Source: Piper betle (taxonomy: Eukaryota > Streptophyta > Magnoliopsida > Piperales > Piperaceae). From it: a stretch of DNA of 64,000 bases. Position numbers and translations under genes: made by a program. Under the pieces are notes generated by a model, which saw only the letters and a list, made by a program, of their open reading frames with translations, searched no databases and had not been told where the DNA came from. Location of the stretch: the NCBI GenBank assembly GCA_033002965.1, contig JAURVB010001933.1, positions 1-64,000 on the forward strand, written 5' to 3'. This document shows positions 23,204-34,477 of this stretch, piece after piece (positions within the stretch are counted from its first letter, which is position 1; each line of letters starts with the position of its first letter).

Positions 23204-23916
23204 TGATGGATGCTGTGAGTCTGTGCTTACATCTTGCTTGCAGAAAAAAGATTTTTCATTATTTCAAAGATGATGAAAATGGTAGCCACAACTCTTCCAG
23301 TAGAAGAGAATCAAGCTGGTTCGTTATATTCAAATAATGAGCACTGTAAATTTTTTTTTGAGTTTAAAGTTTTCTAACAGTCCCTAACATGGATGATTTG
23401 TTCTTTTACAGCAGTCGTTTCCTGCATGCTGACATCAAGGTGAGTTGCGTTAACAGTTTTCTTTAAATTTTGCTCAATATGCAGTCAAGTAACTTTGAAC
23501 AAGTTTGAAAGGAGGGGATCTAGGAACAGGTTTTCTTAAAGAGTAATTCAAATATCAAGTTCACCCACAGAGCTGTAGCAAGAATTATGCATGGCATTTC
23601 CAGTCCTGCATTTCGATCAATGACGTGGTCTAATTGCCATTTTAGGTCTCTTTCTAAGTCTATTTTCTTGTTTCTTATGAACCTTTGCACTTGAACTACT
23701 ATGCCTAATTTTCATATATATCACTTTCTTTTTGCATATATGTGCATTTGGTTATCACCTTGAAGGTTTTACTTGTACGCTGATGTGAATGGCTAGTTGC
23801 TAAAAGGTATCTCCGCTCACAGGGGTCGACATTCGGGGACTAATTTCTCTGTTGTCAAGGAAGCTGCAACCATAGAACTGAGGAGCATAGCTGGCAAAGT
23901 TGAACAAAGATATTAG

Positions 23917-25566
23917 CATGATCAGTGATATCAAGATGATTTATTATTTGAATCATTTACTTATACACAGGCACAGTTTTCCTTTTGGTTCACAAATTCA
24001 GTTTATTTAGCAAATTGGAAGCATTGGGGAATTAGAAAAGGCATAAATGTAACAACTTGAAGAATATAGGTTAACAACTTGATTATCATTTTTTCTGTTC
24101 TGTGCATGTAGGTTAACAACTTGAAGAATATAGATTATGTCTTTCCATTGACAGAGGTAACCAGAACTTTAAAGCAAAACATTTGTGAATGCATAAATTT
24201 CGGCTATTGCCCATCAAAACCTAGGTTATAGCAGTAAGTTTCAGTAAATCTTCATTGTCCACAGCACCTTCTATGACAGCCATAAAACTTATGCTGTTCC
24301 ACGGCTACATAACTATAAGAAGCGGGAAATTTTCTTTGCCACAGCATGCATTTAGAATGATATGGTAATTAGTAAATGTAAATGTATTAATGTTTCTACT
24401 TCAAAACTTGTCATTTATAATCGACGAACATATATTTGTTTGATTCTACATTGGTGCCGAGTGGAAGCCATGTCTATTCATTCATCGTCCATAGTATGTA
24501 CCCATTTCCCAATATGTATTACTGACATCTTTTAACACTAGCAACGTCGGAATAACAGTACTCTATAAATAAAATGTTCTCACTTAATTATTTCCCTATA
24601 ATTATTACTTAGCATATGTAGTGGACTAGTGGTTGATCGGTTGATGAAACTAATTGAGTTTCATGAAGCAAACTGATGATTGGAAATATGTTAGTTTCGA
24701 CTAAATTGGTCAATTATCCGCTCTTAGAAATGTGCTCCTAGAAACGCAAAATCATATATTTTCAACACAAAAAATATATATTACTTTTTCTTCAAAGTAT
24801 ATAAAAATACGTTAATATATTCAGTAGCTAGTGTAGTGGAAAGAATGTACAGTTTGTATCAGCGGCAGAATATTTCCTTCACGCACGCCATAGGTGTTTC
24901 TTAGATCACTTGCATTTAAATAAAAAAATAATAATAACCTTAAAAAAGATACTTATTATTTACATAGTTGGTCTTAATTAAAATGTTAGCTTTTTTTAGA
25001 AAATATTAGCTGCGTTCATTTTTATGTGATCTATCTATGTAGAATAGTTTTACGTATTTATATGAGATAGGTTGTGTCTTGTATATACGTGGGTTCTTAC
25101 TATTCTTAAGTGGTTAGTCATTTTCATAAAAGTTTATGGACATTTTTTAGCATGGTGTCAGAGTTAACGACTAATTATGAGCATATTCTACTTGTATATT
25201 TGTCCCGTTTGCATTAAGACAAATTAATAGAGGCACAAATGAAGGATTTCAATTTTGCTTGTAAATAAAGAAAAGAAGCAAACCCAAAAAAGCGCAAACG
25301 AAACATGTCTACATGAATAACTTAAATGGGATTATACATGTAGAAGAGTGGTAGAGTTGAAGAATGATCTCACATTTTTGTTAGAGATGAATGGTATATT
25401 ATGTACGTGAGTTCTTGAGCCTTTTATAATAGTCGGTCATTTCGGAGTGAAACCACTTAAATATTAATAATTAAGTTCACAAATACAGTTTGGTTATTAA
25501 ATCAAACTATATTAAATTATTAATTTTAAACAAAAAATTATTTATTTATTTTGGGAAATACACAAA

Positions 25567-25570
<4 letters not shown>
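23917..25570. other. AT-rich intergenic DNA, no gene seen
   Basis: Downstream flank of the RECQL5 relic. A short direct repeat, TTAACAACTTGAAGAATATAG (one base shortened in places), occurs near 24048 and 24112. Otherwise no coding content, RNA gene or terminal repeats were recognised. Confidence 0.45.

Positions 25571-25643
<73 letters not shown>
25571..25643. repeat. (TA)n microsatellite, about 73 bp
   Basis: Uninterrupted AT dinucleotides. Reading frames made of alternating Tyr-Ile on the minus strand across this block are repeat products and not genes. Confidence 0.97.
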
Positions 25644-25646
<3 letters not shown>

Positions 25647-26003
25647 TAATTTTGCAGTGCGCTGCCTGCTTTTGGCAGCACATTGCCCCCCCCCCCCATG
25701 CGGCCGTGCTCCGCCTTCCCGCCCACGGGCCGCGCTCATCTTTCCCACCCACCGATCGTTATAAAAGGCCACCCCCGCCCGTAGCCGCAGCCCCCCCTAT
25801 CGGTGAGTCCCCCGGGCCCCCTCCACAACATGACGAATCCGCTGATCTTGGGTTGTCAACTAAACCTTTGTATCCAACTAAATACACAAGCATCAGGTAA
25901 AAGTCAAGCCTTCAAAAGTATTTTGACTTAAATAAAGAATGTTTATTGTGATTATTTTAGTTGATTACATTCTTAGTTTTTCAAAATTTTGTATTTTTTA
26001 AGA
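25644..26003 (+). promoter_or_regulatory. GC-rich block with hairpin and TATA box upstream of FAR1-like relic
   Basis: Directly after the TA repeat the sequence switches to very GC-rich DNA. It holds a short hairpin (GCTGCC and GGCAGC around a 7-base loop, about 25660-25678), a run of 12 C (25686-25697) and a TATA box TATAAAAGG at about 25760-25768. A likely untranslated exon ends at the donor CATCAG/GTAAAA near 25896, and the acceptor TTTTTTAAG lies just before the start codon at 26004. This looks like the original promoter and leader of the FAR1/MULE-type gene downstream. Confidence 0.5.
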
Positions 26004-29000
26004 ATGGAAAATCTTGAAGATAATGAAAATGACGAAGAAGAATTATCCCAATATATTACAACATTCTATCCTATTGTAGAAGATGAGTTCAAATCGAAGG
26101 TTGGAGTGTAATTTGATTATTTGTACGATGCACTCAACTTTTACACTAGTTATAAAAAGTGGCTGAATTTGGTGTACTTAAACATAGTTCAAATTATTAT
26201 AAGAAAACAAAAGAGTTATGTTCTCAAGTGTTTGTATATTTTAAAGAAGGACATTCAAAAGAAGATGAGTGTAAAATACAGATTAGATATGAAGATGATA
26301 ACAATAATAATGGTACGAGTACGAGCAAATAAAAGAGAGAAATACCCCCGAAAGGAAAAAAGGAACTTATCTTGTAAGTAGAGAAGATTGTCAAGCATGC
26401 ATTAGGGTAACTAAAAATAAAGATGACACATGAAAGGTCATGCATTTTGAAGAAGGATATAGTCATGCACTCCTTACACCATCAAAAACTCATTTTCTTA
26501 GGTCACATAAGCATGTTAGCAGTGTGCACCAAATTTGATTGACACATTTGCAGAGACTAGCATAAAAATTTCTCAACTAATATCATGTGCTAGAAATTGA
26601 AGTAGGTGGGGCTAAAAACATTGGTTGTACAGAGATGGATATTAGAAATGCCCAGTCAAAAAATAAAAAAGAGAAAGGAAATTGATGCCTAATTATTGAT
26701 GAAATATTTCAAGGAAATTAAAGAGATAAATGAATCATTTTTTTATTGCTATGAAGTTGATGATGAGGGTAGATTGAAACATTATTTTTGGGTGGATAGA
26801 ATTGCAAAAAAAATTATCATTTTTTCTCAGATGTGATGATTTTTGATACAACATATGATACAAATATATATGCATTTATTTTTGCACCATTCCTTGAAGT
26901 AATCCATCACAGACAAACTATTACATTTGGATGTACTTTTTTATGTAGTGAGAAGGCTGAGTCTTTTGTGTGGCTGTTTGAAACATTTTTGAAATGCATG
27001 GATGGAAAACATCTAGGGGCAATTGTTACTGATCAAGATCCTGCAATAGAGAAACAATTAAACTGATATTTCCTTCAACATATCATCGTCTTTGCATTTG
27101 GCATATCCTTAAAAGGAAACTAAAAAATTAGGTGCAACTACTTACAAAAGGAAGTTTTATGAGTCATTCCATACTTAAATTTATGGTGCAAAAAAACAAA
27201 GAAAATTTTGAATCACAATGGAGTGAAATAATGAAAGACAATTGCTTGGAGGAAAATGAGTGGTTAAAATCCTTATATGCAATTCATCAAATGTGGGTGC
27301 CTGTGTAATACCCCAAATTTGGTTCACGCTCGTAAACCAAACCAGCATGTTACCGGCCCCGGTTAGATCGGCTAACCCGAACCCAACTCGTATGGATCTA
27401 ATCTAGACATCTTAAGATGAATATATGACTCGTCATACATGGATGACATTCAAACTAATTTACACACCAATATAATTACGATAAAAAATTGTATAAAAAT
27501 TCTGAAATATAACGGACAGAATCTCCCCTAAAAGTGCAATTAAGATCCACCCTGTCAAAATAATATATACAAGTATATATGCATATATCAACAATTTCAA
27601 TCACATAATCCTAATATGATGTATACTCATTCTGGAACTTGGCTTTCAACCCACCACACTTCTACTACGCAAATCTATTCACATTTTCTTTTCATGTCAT
27701 CATGTCTTAGTATTTCATCTCATCATATCCTCATATTTTAGTATTTAATCACATCACATCAATATAATAACATCATAACAAAATATTAACCACTATATCG
27801 ACCGACATGTGTGCAAGTGACAACAATGCTCCTCTGTCCAAACTGGCTCCTCTAATTTGTGATTATTACCTCTATATAGTATAAAAACACGTCGATAACA
27901 AGTGTTACTGGTTCAGAAAAAAGTTACTATAACAAGCTGGCTATGAAAGCAAACTCTCATATGAAAAAACATCATATACTCCACATAAACACTCTGAAGG
28001 GCATCTACTGAGGAGCCATTAGGCTGCAGACCCGATAATATCCCAAACTGACTAATCTGTTGTTGCTAATGCCTCTCTTGGCATCTTCTTACTTCATTTT
28101 CTGGTCTCGAATCCTAAGCCCTCTCCTTACCTCCATATTTCTCCTGGCCTTGAGCATGAAGGCCGAGTACTCTCACGCAGTCGCCTTTAGTACCCTTTAA
28201 ACCACAAGTCCGAACATTCGTTGTACTAAACAGTACCTGTAAACCTCCACGTTCTTTGGTGTGAGGAACTCAAAAGCGGAGTTGCCACGGTCCTTCAGGA
28301 ATGGAACAGTCCGCTTCACTAATCCAGAGCCCGTTTTGACTGTCATGGCATCCGCTAATGATATGTGCAGTCGGTTTCTCTATCTCTCGTGTCACTGAAA
28401 ACTCAATAAAATTATATATATAGGCCTGGGAAGGGATTCATATAATACGCCCGAAGGCAACTTGTAGTGGATCTTATTTTTGAAATCATCTTCGAGGGAT
28501 CTCATCCTCGAGGGGTTATTAATCCGAAAAACTGTTTGGCTAAATGGCCCGAGTTAATTGGGATCTGATAAAACGCCACTTAACCTATCCTGCAAAGAAT
28601 AAAATAAACATACAATAGAAGAGAGCATAAAACAGAGATGAGTCCTAAACAGACTTGGTAGAAGCTCCAAACGTGTCATCGCGCCTAGGCGGCGAGCTCC
28701 TACTTCGTATTTATACATCCAAACTAAATACTAACGTTCAGTAACTAAGTGATGCATCAACTCGACTTGACCAATACACATGCACAATAGAACTAACATC
28801 AATCAACAATCAAATAATCATAAGTACGAAAGTAATTCTAACACCTCCTATTCATACTAATTTTACCGTGTTTTTCTAAGTTACGTCGTGGTCAATTATC
28901 ATGCTCAGACTCAATTTATCTCATTAGATCACTTGCTATTCATTCACAATCAATCACTCATGCCACTTATAACTTCATTCATAGTCAGACATTAATCATG

Positions 29001-31190
29001 ACAATTAATCAATCCTAGCATGTTGTGCTAACAATCATCGATTTTTAAATAATCAAATTAGAAGTACTTATACCTCTTGTCGTCGACAATCGGCGACAGC
29101 TAGGGTTTCATCACTCGTCTCGAAGCTCAAATTCGGCCCTCGTCGGCGTCCAAAGTTCGATCAAGTTCGACTGGATGGGGCCAGTGGAAGATCTAGCGAA
29201 TTCTAGGAAATCTGGTTTTCCGGCGTATTCCAACGGTTTCTCGATTATTTCTAGTGGTTTTTCGATAGCTTCCGGCAGAAGTCGCTAGTAGCGTCTACTG
29301 GCCAAATAGTGGTCATATTAAGTACCATTGGAATCGACTCAGCGAGCCCGACGTGTTTATGACCTCAACGTGGTCGACGAAGGTGGCGGCTCACCGGAAA
29401 ATGGCTAAAACAGAACATCGGCAATGATGGGTGACTAGATCCGGCTGGCCTGGGCGACAATGGGCTCCAATCCAGTCGGGGAGGGTCGTGGGTTGGTCGA
29501 AGGTGTCGAGGCGACCACTGGATGGCGGCTACGACGGTCGCCGGCGGCGGACTTGACGACGTGTGCGCAACGTTGGCGTAGCGCTAGGGTGGCGATCCGG
29601 CATCGTAGAGGCCGGACGACGGCCTGGGCGCTCGGGGTGGCACGGCACCGCCGCGGTGGAGCATGGCAGCGACATTGGCAGTAGGCCGGCGTCGACGGTG
29701 GCGGCGGCGACAAGCGAAAGGGGCGGTAATCAAGGTTTGGGGAAGAAGGCGTCGGGGTGGAAAAAGAAAAGGCTTGGTGGCAAACTCGTAAATAAGACTT
29801 GACTCGACTCTGTCTTGAGTCAAGAATAATAACTAAGTCTTCGTAAATCCTAATAAAAATCCAAAAACTTGGGAAAAATCCAATAAAATAAAATAATCAC
29901 CACAACATCATAATGACATGCTCTATAACTATTAACCCACCCAAATTGCCCCATAACGTGTCCTAACCCGATAAATGGCCTAAAACTAATTCTACGATCC
30001 ACTATATATATAATAATAAAAAAAATAAACTGCATACTCTCATATATTCTGATAACTCATTCTTTCCTGTTGTATTCATGACGTTATCATTATATACTTG
30101 GGTACGCATGACCCTCATAGCTCACACACACGACCGGCATCGGCTCAGTATATGTGTTCTGAAACTAACTCGACTCAAAAATAACGGTCAAACCGATCGG
30201 TTCTGAATTTAAAACCCTAACTCGAATCATGGGTTTTACAGCCTGTGTATAGTAAAGGTATATTTTTGGCTGGTATAAGAAGTTCACAATGAAGTGAATC
30301 TCAAAACTCATTTTATTTAAGGTATGTCAACAAAAAAAATAGCCTTATTGAGTTTATACATAAATTTGAGAGAGCTATCAAAAGACAGAGATTGAATGAG
30401 GCAAAAGAATCTTATGAAATCGAATATAAAAGCCCTAAATTGAGTCACTATTAAAAATGGAATGTAAGATGACAAAGGTTTATACTCGTAAAATTTTTTA
30501 TAAGTTTTAAGAAGAATTACAATACAGTTTGGTTTGTTACGCATCTCATAAGAAATTAGATGGGGAGGATGTTGAACAGTATGATGTAACATGTTGTAGA
30601 AATAATACAGAGTTGGTTGCACGTGTTACTTACATAGGAGTTAACAGTAGATGCACATGTAGTTATAAACTTTTGGAAAGTGAAGGTATTTTATGTAGGC
30701 ATTTGCTGTATATACTGAGATTGAATGAGGGTGATATTTTTCCCCAACTTTATGTCATGAAGAGATAGACAATTGAAATAGCAAATGAAGTTGTTTTTTA
30801 TAGTGATGGAGAGGAACTTCATGGTGATTGCAACAAAACTTCATTCTCTAATTGGGGAGAATTACACTGTATATTCAATTGATGGGTTAAAAAGACATAT
30901 TTATCATCTGAGAAATTTGAACTCGCGAAGCAAAAACTTTTGGAGATATAGAAATTGGTAGACGTTGTGGTAGAGAATCGGGGAGATGAAGGTGTAACTA
31001 ATCAGGTATTAAATGTAAAGTTACATCATGGAATACAAGTACATCCACCGGCATAATCAAAGACAAAAGGAAGTGGTAAAAGGTGGAAGAGTGGTAAAGA
31101 ACTTGCAATGGAGCATATGGCCAAAGATAGGTTTTGTAATGGTTGCAACAAACGGGAGTTGGGCACAATAAGCGCACTTGCCTTACAATT
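26004..31190 (+). pseudogene. FAR1/FHY3-like (MULE transposase-related) gene, split by an LTR
   Basis: The family comprises Mutator transposases and the domesticated light-signalling factors FHY3/FAR1, with a FAR1 DNA-binding domain, a MULE transposase domain and a SWIM zinc finger. The first exon starts MENLEDNENDEEELSQY and enters the FAR1 domain (FDYLYDALNFY). A stop at 26109-26111 replaces the usual Glu, and frameshifts follow. The MULE domain lies at about 26740-27065: YEVDDEGRLKHYFWVD, DVMIFDTTYDTN, then VTDQDPAIEKQ with the transposase D residues. At 27299-27303 the coding sequence is cut by a 2.9-kb solo LTR and resumes at 30246. The SWIM finger CTCSYKLLESEGILCRHLL (CxC...CxH) lies at about 30651-30707. 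A C-terminal zinc-knuckle-like stretch with VGHNKRTC lies near 31155-31180. Multiple stops and frameshifts make it dead. No terminal inverted repeats were found, so transposon and host-gene origins cannot be separated. Confidence 0.88.
27304..30240 (-). mobile_element. Solo LTR of Tekay/Del-like Ty3/gypsy element (copy 1)
   Basis: A 2,937-bp insertion begins TGTAATACCCC and ends GGGTTTTACA, with a perfect 5-bp target duplication GCCTG at 27299-27303 and 30241-30245. The ends match those of the three related LTRs between 47983 and 57573. In that later element the LTR end GGGGTGTCACA is followed by a primer binding site, which sets the true direction, so this copy lies on the minus strand. No internal gag-pol or second LTR is present, the usual result of LTR-LTR recombination. 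GC-rich frames of 60-90 codons near 29435-29823 are chance frames in the LTR. Confidence 0.9.
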
Positions 31191-32194
31191 GTAACACATT
31201 GGTAATGTTGCCTAACACAAACCTTATTTTAATATTTGTTCTGTATAATGTATGTGATTAGTTTCTATGTTTTATTTTTAAATATATAGGAAAAAAATGT
31301 TCCATTTGAAAGTGGATTCGTGGAGTCTATTTAAGCGTATCGTTATAGTGATGGCAAATCTCAAAGTAGTGATGGAGAACGACTATGATAGCTACGAATG
31401 CGGAAGGATTGTATAATCTTAGCGATTTTGATTTTGGCTGTTTATAAGCTTGACAGAAGTGATTTTGTTATTGGCTTTAATAAAACTTGACAGAATGTGT
31501 TTTGTTTTTTAATGTGTTTGTGAGGCATGATCTTTCATGATTTGTACTTGTATTCATCATGTCTAAGAAAATTAAATGAGCTGGCTCTCATGTGTTTTGA
31601 CTTTGATATTTCACTTTCTACCAACTCTTGGAAGCATAATATGAAGGCCGGATTCTGATAAGTTTAACTAAAAGAATTACTTTAATTCATTAGAATTTTA
31701 CATATTACTTTCATATTAAAATAACAAATCAAGAAGAAAATGATTTAATCAAGAAAGAAACTAGATCTTTACCATTTTTACACATGACGAGATGAATGCA
31801 TAAAAAATTGAGTTATCTAGAATATATAAGTATGTTATTTTTTCAATATATAGTAGATTGTAAAATTACTTTAAAACTATTTATCGAAGTTATAAAGTAT
31901 TATTTATTAATTTTGGGTAGGTTATTAGGTTTAGATAATGTTGTTTAAATTAAAATTCAATTATTTTATTTAATAATATTTTATTATATTTTAAAATATA
32001 TTTTATAAAATTGACTCGAATTGAGATCGAGTTACGTAGATTTCTCATCGGTTTCTTCCGTGTCGCGGCAAATGGTGGCTGGGCGGCCGGGGGCCAGCGG
32101 AGGTGTGGGGGGATAGCAGCGGCGGGGTGACGGAAGGAAGGAATTGTGAGGGGAGAAAGGAATCCGATAAACGGGGAAACACCACCATGCGATT
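31191..32194. other. 3' flank of FAR1-like relic, then AT-rich spacer
   Basis: No recognisable gene. The last coding-like sequence of the FAR1-like relic may extend to about 31410. From about 31440 to 32030 the DNA is AT-rich. From about 32040 it becomes GC-rich and is the likely promoter and leader of the START-domain gene. Confidence 0.45.
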
Positions 32195-32796
32195 ATGTCC
32201 GCTCCACTCCCCACCACCACCAACACCTCCGATCCTCCACCTCCGTCACCACCCCGCCCCTACCTCCCCCTCTTCCGCCGGCCACCGACAATCCGACGCG
32301 CCGTCTCCCGGGCCATCGCCGCTGCCTACTCATCCGACTAGCCGCCGCCGCCGGCCTCCGCGGCCGTCACGTTCGAGGTCGAGAAGACCGGGTGGAACTC
32401 GCGCCGGATCGTCTCCTCGGTCCCCGTCGACGCCCCGCTCGACGCCGTCTGGGGCGTGCTCACCGACTACGAGCGCCTCGCTGACTTCATCCCCGGCCTC
32501 GCCGTCAGCCGCCTGCTCGAGAGAGCCGACGGGTTTGCGCGCCTCTTCCAGGTTTTTCTAGGGTTTCTCTGGGGTTTGGTGGGTTTTGGGGAGGGGGGGA
32601 GTGTTTCTGATGTTTTTGTTTCTGCTTGTAGGTGGGGGAGCAGAGTTTGGGATTGGGATCAAGTTCAGTGCGAAAGGGGGGCTGGAGTGCTACGAGGGCG
32701 AGGTTGAGGTTCTTCCCCATTGCCGGAAACGGGATATTGAGTTCAGAATTGTGGAGGGCGACTTTCGAGTTTTTGATGGGAAGTGGTACGTCTTGA

Positions 32797-32808
32797 TTAT
32801 CATTATTA

Positions 32809-32852
<44 letters not shown>

Positions 32853-32853
32853 T
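32797..32853 (+). repeat. (ATT)n microsatellite in intron
   Basis: About 55 bases of ATT repeats, with ATC variants at the start, just after the second exon of the START-domain relic. Confidence 0.9.
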
Positions 32854-33432
32854 TAAAATTTTAAAAAACAACATTTTTTATTCGTGAATTATGAAAAAAA
32901 TTTGTGTTTTGATTTATGTGGTTTCATGTTTATTGAGGTTCGTGGTTAGTGTAATGCATTGTAGGATAGGTGATTTATAATTATATGTTCTTCGTTTGAT
33001 TGACTAGCTTGGTTGTTTGTGGATTGGTGAATTGGAAAATCTTAGAGTCGAGTAGCTGCTTGACGTTTATGCGTGTGGTACATTTGTTCGGATATGATGT
33101 TTAAATTTTTTGCTTTTGACTTATGTGGTTTTATATTCGTTCGGTTAACATATAGAGGTAATGGCAATTGTGAACAGGCTAGGTGATTTAAAGCAATTTT
33201 TTTTAAAAATTAACTAGTTTGGTTCTTTGAAGTTGTATGGTTTTTTGAATTGGAAAATCTGAGAGTTGATGCCCCATTTGTTCTACTGGATTTCTTGGTG
33301 TTAATGCGTTTCGTTTTATGTAAATTTGTCAAATGATTTGGTGCACACATATTATTGGAAATGTCTTCTAACCAAGTGGTCCTTTTCCTTTGACTTTGTT
33401 GTCAACAAGTTTTTATTAGTAATGGTGGTACT

Positions 33433-34097
33433 AGGGCTGTTAATTGAGCGTGCCAGCTCGTGACCATTTGGCATTCGGTTCGGTTCGACTCAACTCGACT
33501 CAGACACTCGACATTTAAATGCTCGAGTTTGAACTTGGCTCGTACTCGAATCTTTCGAGTCGAGTTTGAACAAGGCAGTGCTTGACTTTACTCGACTCGA
33601 TTCATTTATAACTTGAATTCGACTTGTAGCTTGATTCAAACTCAACTCGATAAAATAATATAATAATATAGTCTTTATATTATATTTATATATATATATA
33701 CTAATAAGTTTAATTGTAACTAGTTATATTTATTTATATACAATATAATAACAAAGTAGTGAGATAATTTAGATAAGAGGGATTCAAATTGAAGACCTGG
33801 AGTTCGTGTTGTGGGTTCAATCCACGTTGTATTTTTTAAGTGAGTTACTTTTTAACTTTATAATCGAGCCGGTTTTGAGCTCACGAACAAGTAGGGTTTG
33901 AGCTCGTTAAAATTAAACAGTTTAAGTGTATTCAAGCTCGAGTCAAATTCGAACAACATAAAAAATATTCAAATCGAGCTCGAATATGTATGTTCAAAAC
34001 TCATTCGATCTCGAGCCGAGTTCAAACGAACTTCGAACAATTTGAGCTGAGTTCAAACACAAGTTGAGCTCGGCTCGCTTGCTCGTTTAGCAGCCCT
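33433..34097. mobile_element. TIR element (hAT-like MITE family), copy 1
   Basis: About 665 bp, beginning AGGGCTGTTAATTGAGC and ending with the inverted form GCTCGTTTAGCAGCCCT. The interior is packed with ACTCGA/TCGAGT/GCTCGA words and is related, in inverted orientation, to the element at 36237-36880. No open frame and no clear target duplication were found here. It lies in the intron before exon 3 of the START-domain relic. Confidence 0.75.
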
Positions 34098-34477
34098 AAC
34101 AGTACACATCATACATCAGTATTTAATGTTCTCCTTGACACCAGTTTGTTTGAGTACTTTTTATGACTTTTGGAAACATTGTAGGGATTATTTGTTTTTT
34201 TTAAAAAAATTAAGAGTGGGTTTTCTTTGGTGCATTGCATTCAGGATAAAACAGAAATACTTGACAATCATTTGTCAACCTTTCTTATGCTCTGCTGCAG
34301 GTTAGCACCGGAGATTCTGAAGATTGTAAACATGATATGGTTGAAGAAGCTCAAAGCATTTTGTCTTATGTAGTTGATGTTGAACCAAAGCGCTGGTTAC
34401 CTGTTGGTCTTGTAGAGGGAAGACTTTGTAAGGAAGTTGATCTGAATCTTAAATGCATAAAAGAGCAAGCACAAAAG

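Larger units (their letters stand above)
16110..23916 (+). pseudogene. RECQL5: RECQL5-type RecQ DNA helicase gene, decayed
   Basis: RecQ helicases unwind recombination and replication intermediates 3'-5' using ATP. Nearly the whole plant RECQL5 exon series is present. Exon 1 is 16110-17063 (MATASYTDTDSDVSHIS, GNFVKLNINGYG, LLKLTHGHDSFRDG). Others are 17331-17450, 17575-17628, 18088-18200 (VVIDEVHCLSEW; DEVH where DEAH is usual), 18402-18615 (AMTATATVKT), 18755-18818, 19596-19649, 19786-19860, 19996-20049, 20196-20240, 20347-20422 plus 21573-21592, 21683-21812, 22102-22200, 22310-22365, 22439-22542, 22628 to about 22755, about 23096-23219, 23244-23318, 23412-23439, 23530-23645 and 23823-23916. 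Lesions: frame changes in exon 1; two deletions removing motif 0/I (only AGKSLCYQ remains); an AA acceptor at 17573-17574; a GC donor at 18616; a TAA at 19620-19622; motif VI reading GWA, stop, RGG; an insertion inside that exon; frameshifts near 22650; and a 52-bp duplication at 23100. It retains introns, so it is not a retrocopy, and it cannot encode a helicase. Confidence 0.95.
32195..34477 (+). pseudogene. START/polyketide cyclase-like (COQ10-type) gene, 5' part with stop
   Basis: Similar to plant chloroplast-predicted proteins of the polyketide cyclase/dehydrase and lipid transport (SRPBCC) superfamily. Exon 1 (32195-32551) starts MSAPLPTTTNTSDPPP, a Pro/Ser/Arg-rich likely transit peptide, then TFEVEKTGWNSRRI, DAVWGVLTDYERLADFIP and GLAVSRLLER, the typical first START block. 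Exon 2 (32632-32785) has GIKFSAKGGLECYEGE and IEFRIVEGDFRVFDGKW. Exon 3 (34301-34477) has LSYVVDVEPKRWLPVGLVEG and CIKEQAQK. Defects: an in-frame TAG at codon 49 (32339-32341) and a frame slip near the start of exon 2 (VGEQSL against FGIGIKF). A short exon expected between GKW and exon 3 was not found, and neither was the C-terminal half of the protein beyond 34477. Exon 1 is extremely GC-rich, unlike exon 3. Best read as a truncated pseudogene; a misassembled live gene is less likely. Confidence 0.82.

Noticed and set aside
25538..25772. Minus-strand frames of alternating Tyr-Ile
   Set aside because: Translation of a TA dinucleotide repeat.
29435..29823. Four overlapping GC-rich frames on both strands
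   Set aside because: They lie inside a solo LTR, conflict with each other and show no conserved domain.
27304..30240. Considered as a Mutator element because TGTAA...TTACA ends look inverted and GCCTGTGTA looks like a 9-bp duplication
   Set aside because: The other copies give clean 5-bp duplications (CTTAT, GCTAT), and one is followed by a primer binding site, so these are LTRs. The longer match here is chance.
32103..32561. 152-codon Pro/Ser/Arg-rich plus-strand frame
   Set aside because: Overlaps the true START-domain frame that begins at 32195, which carries the conserved block. This is a shadow.
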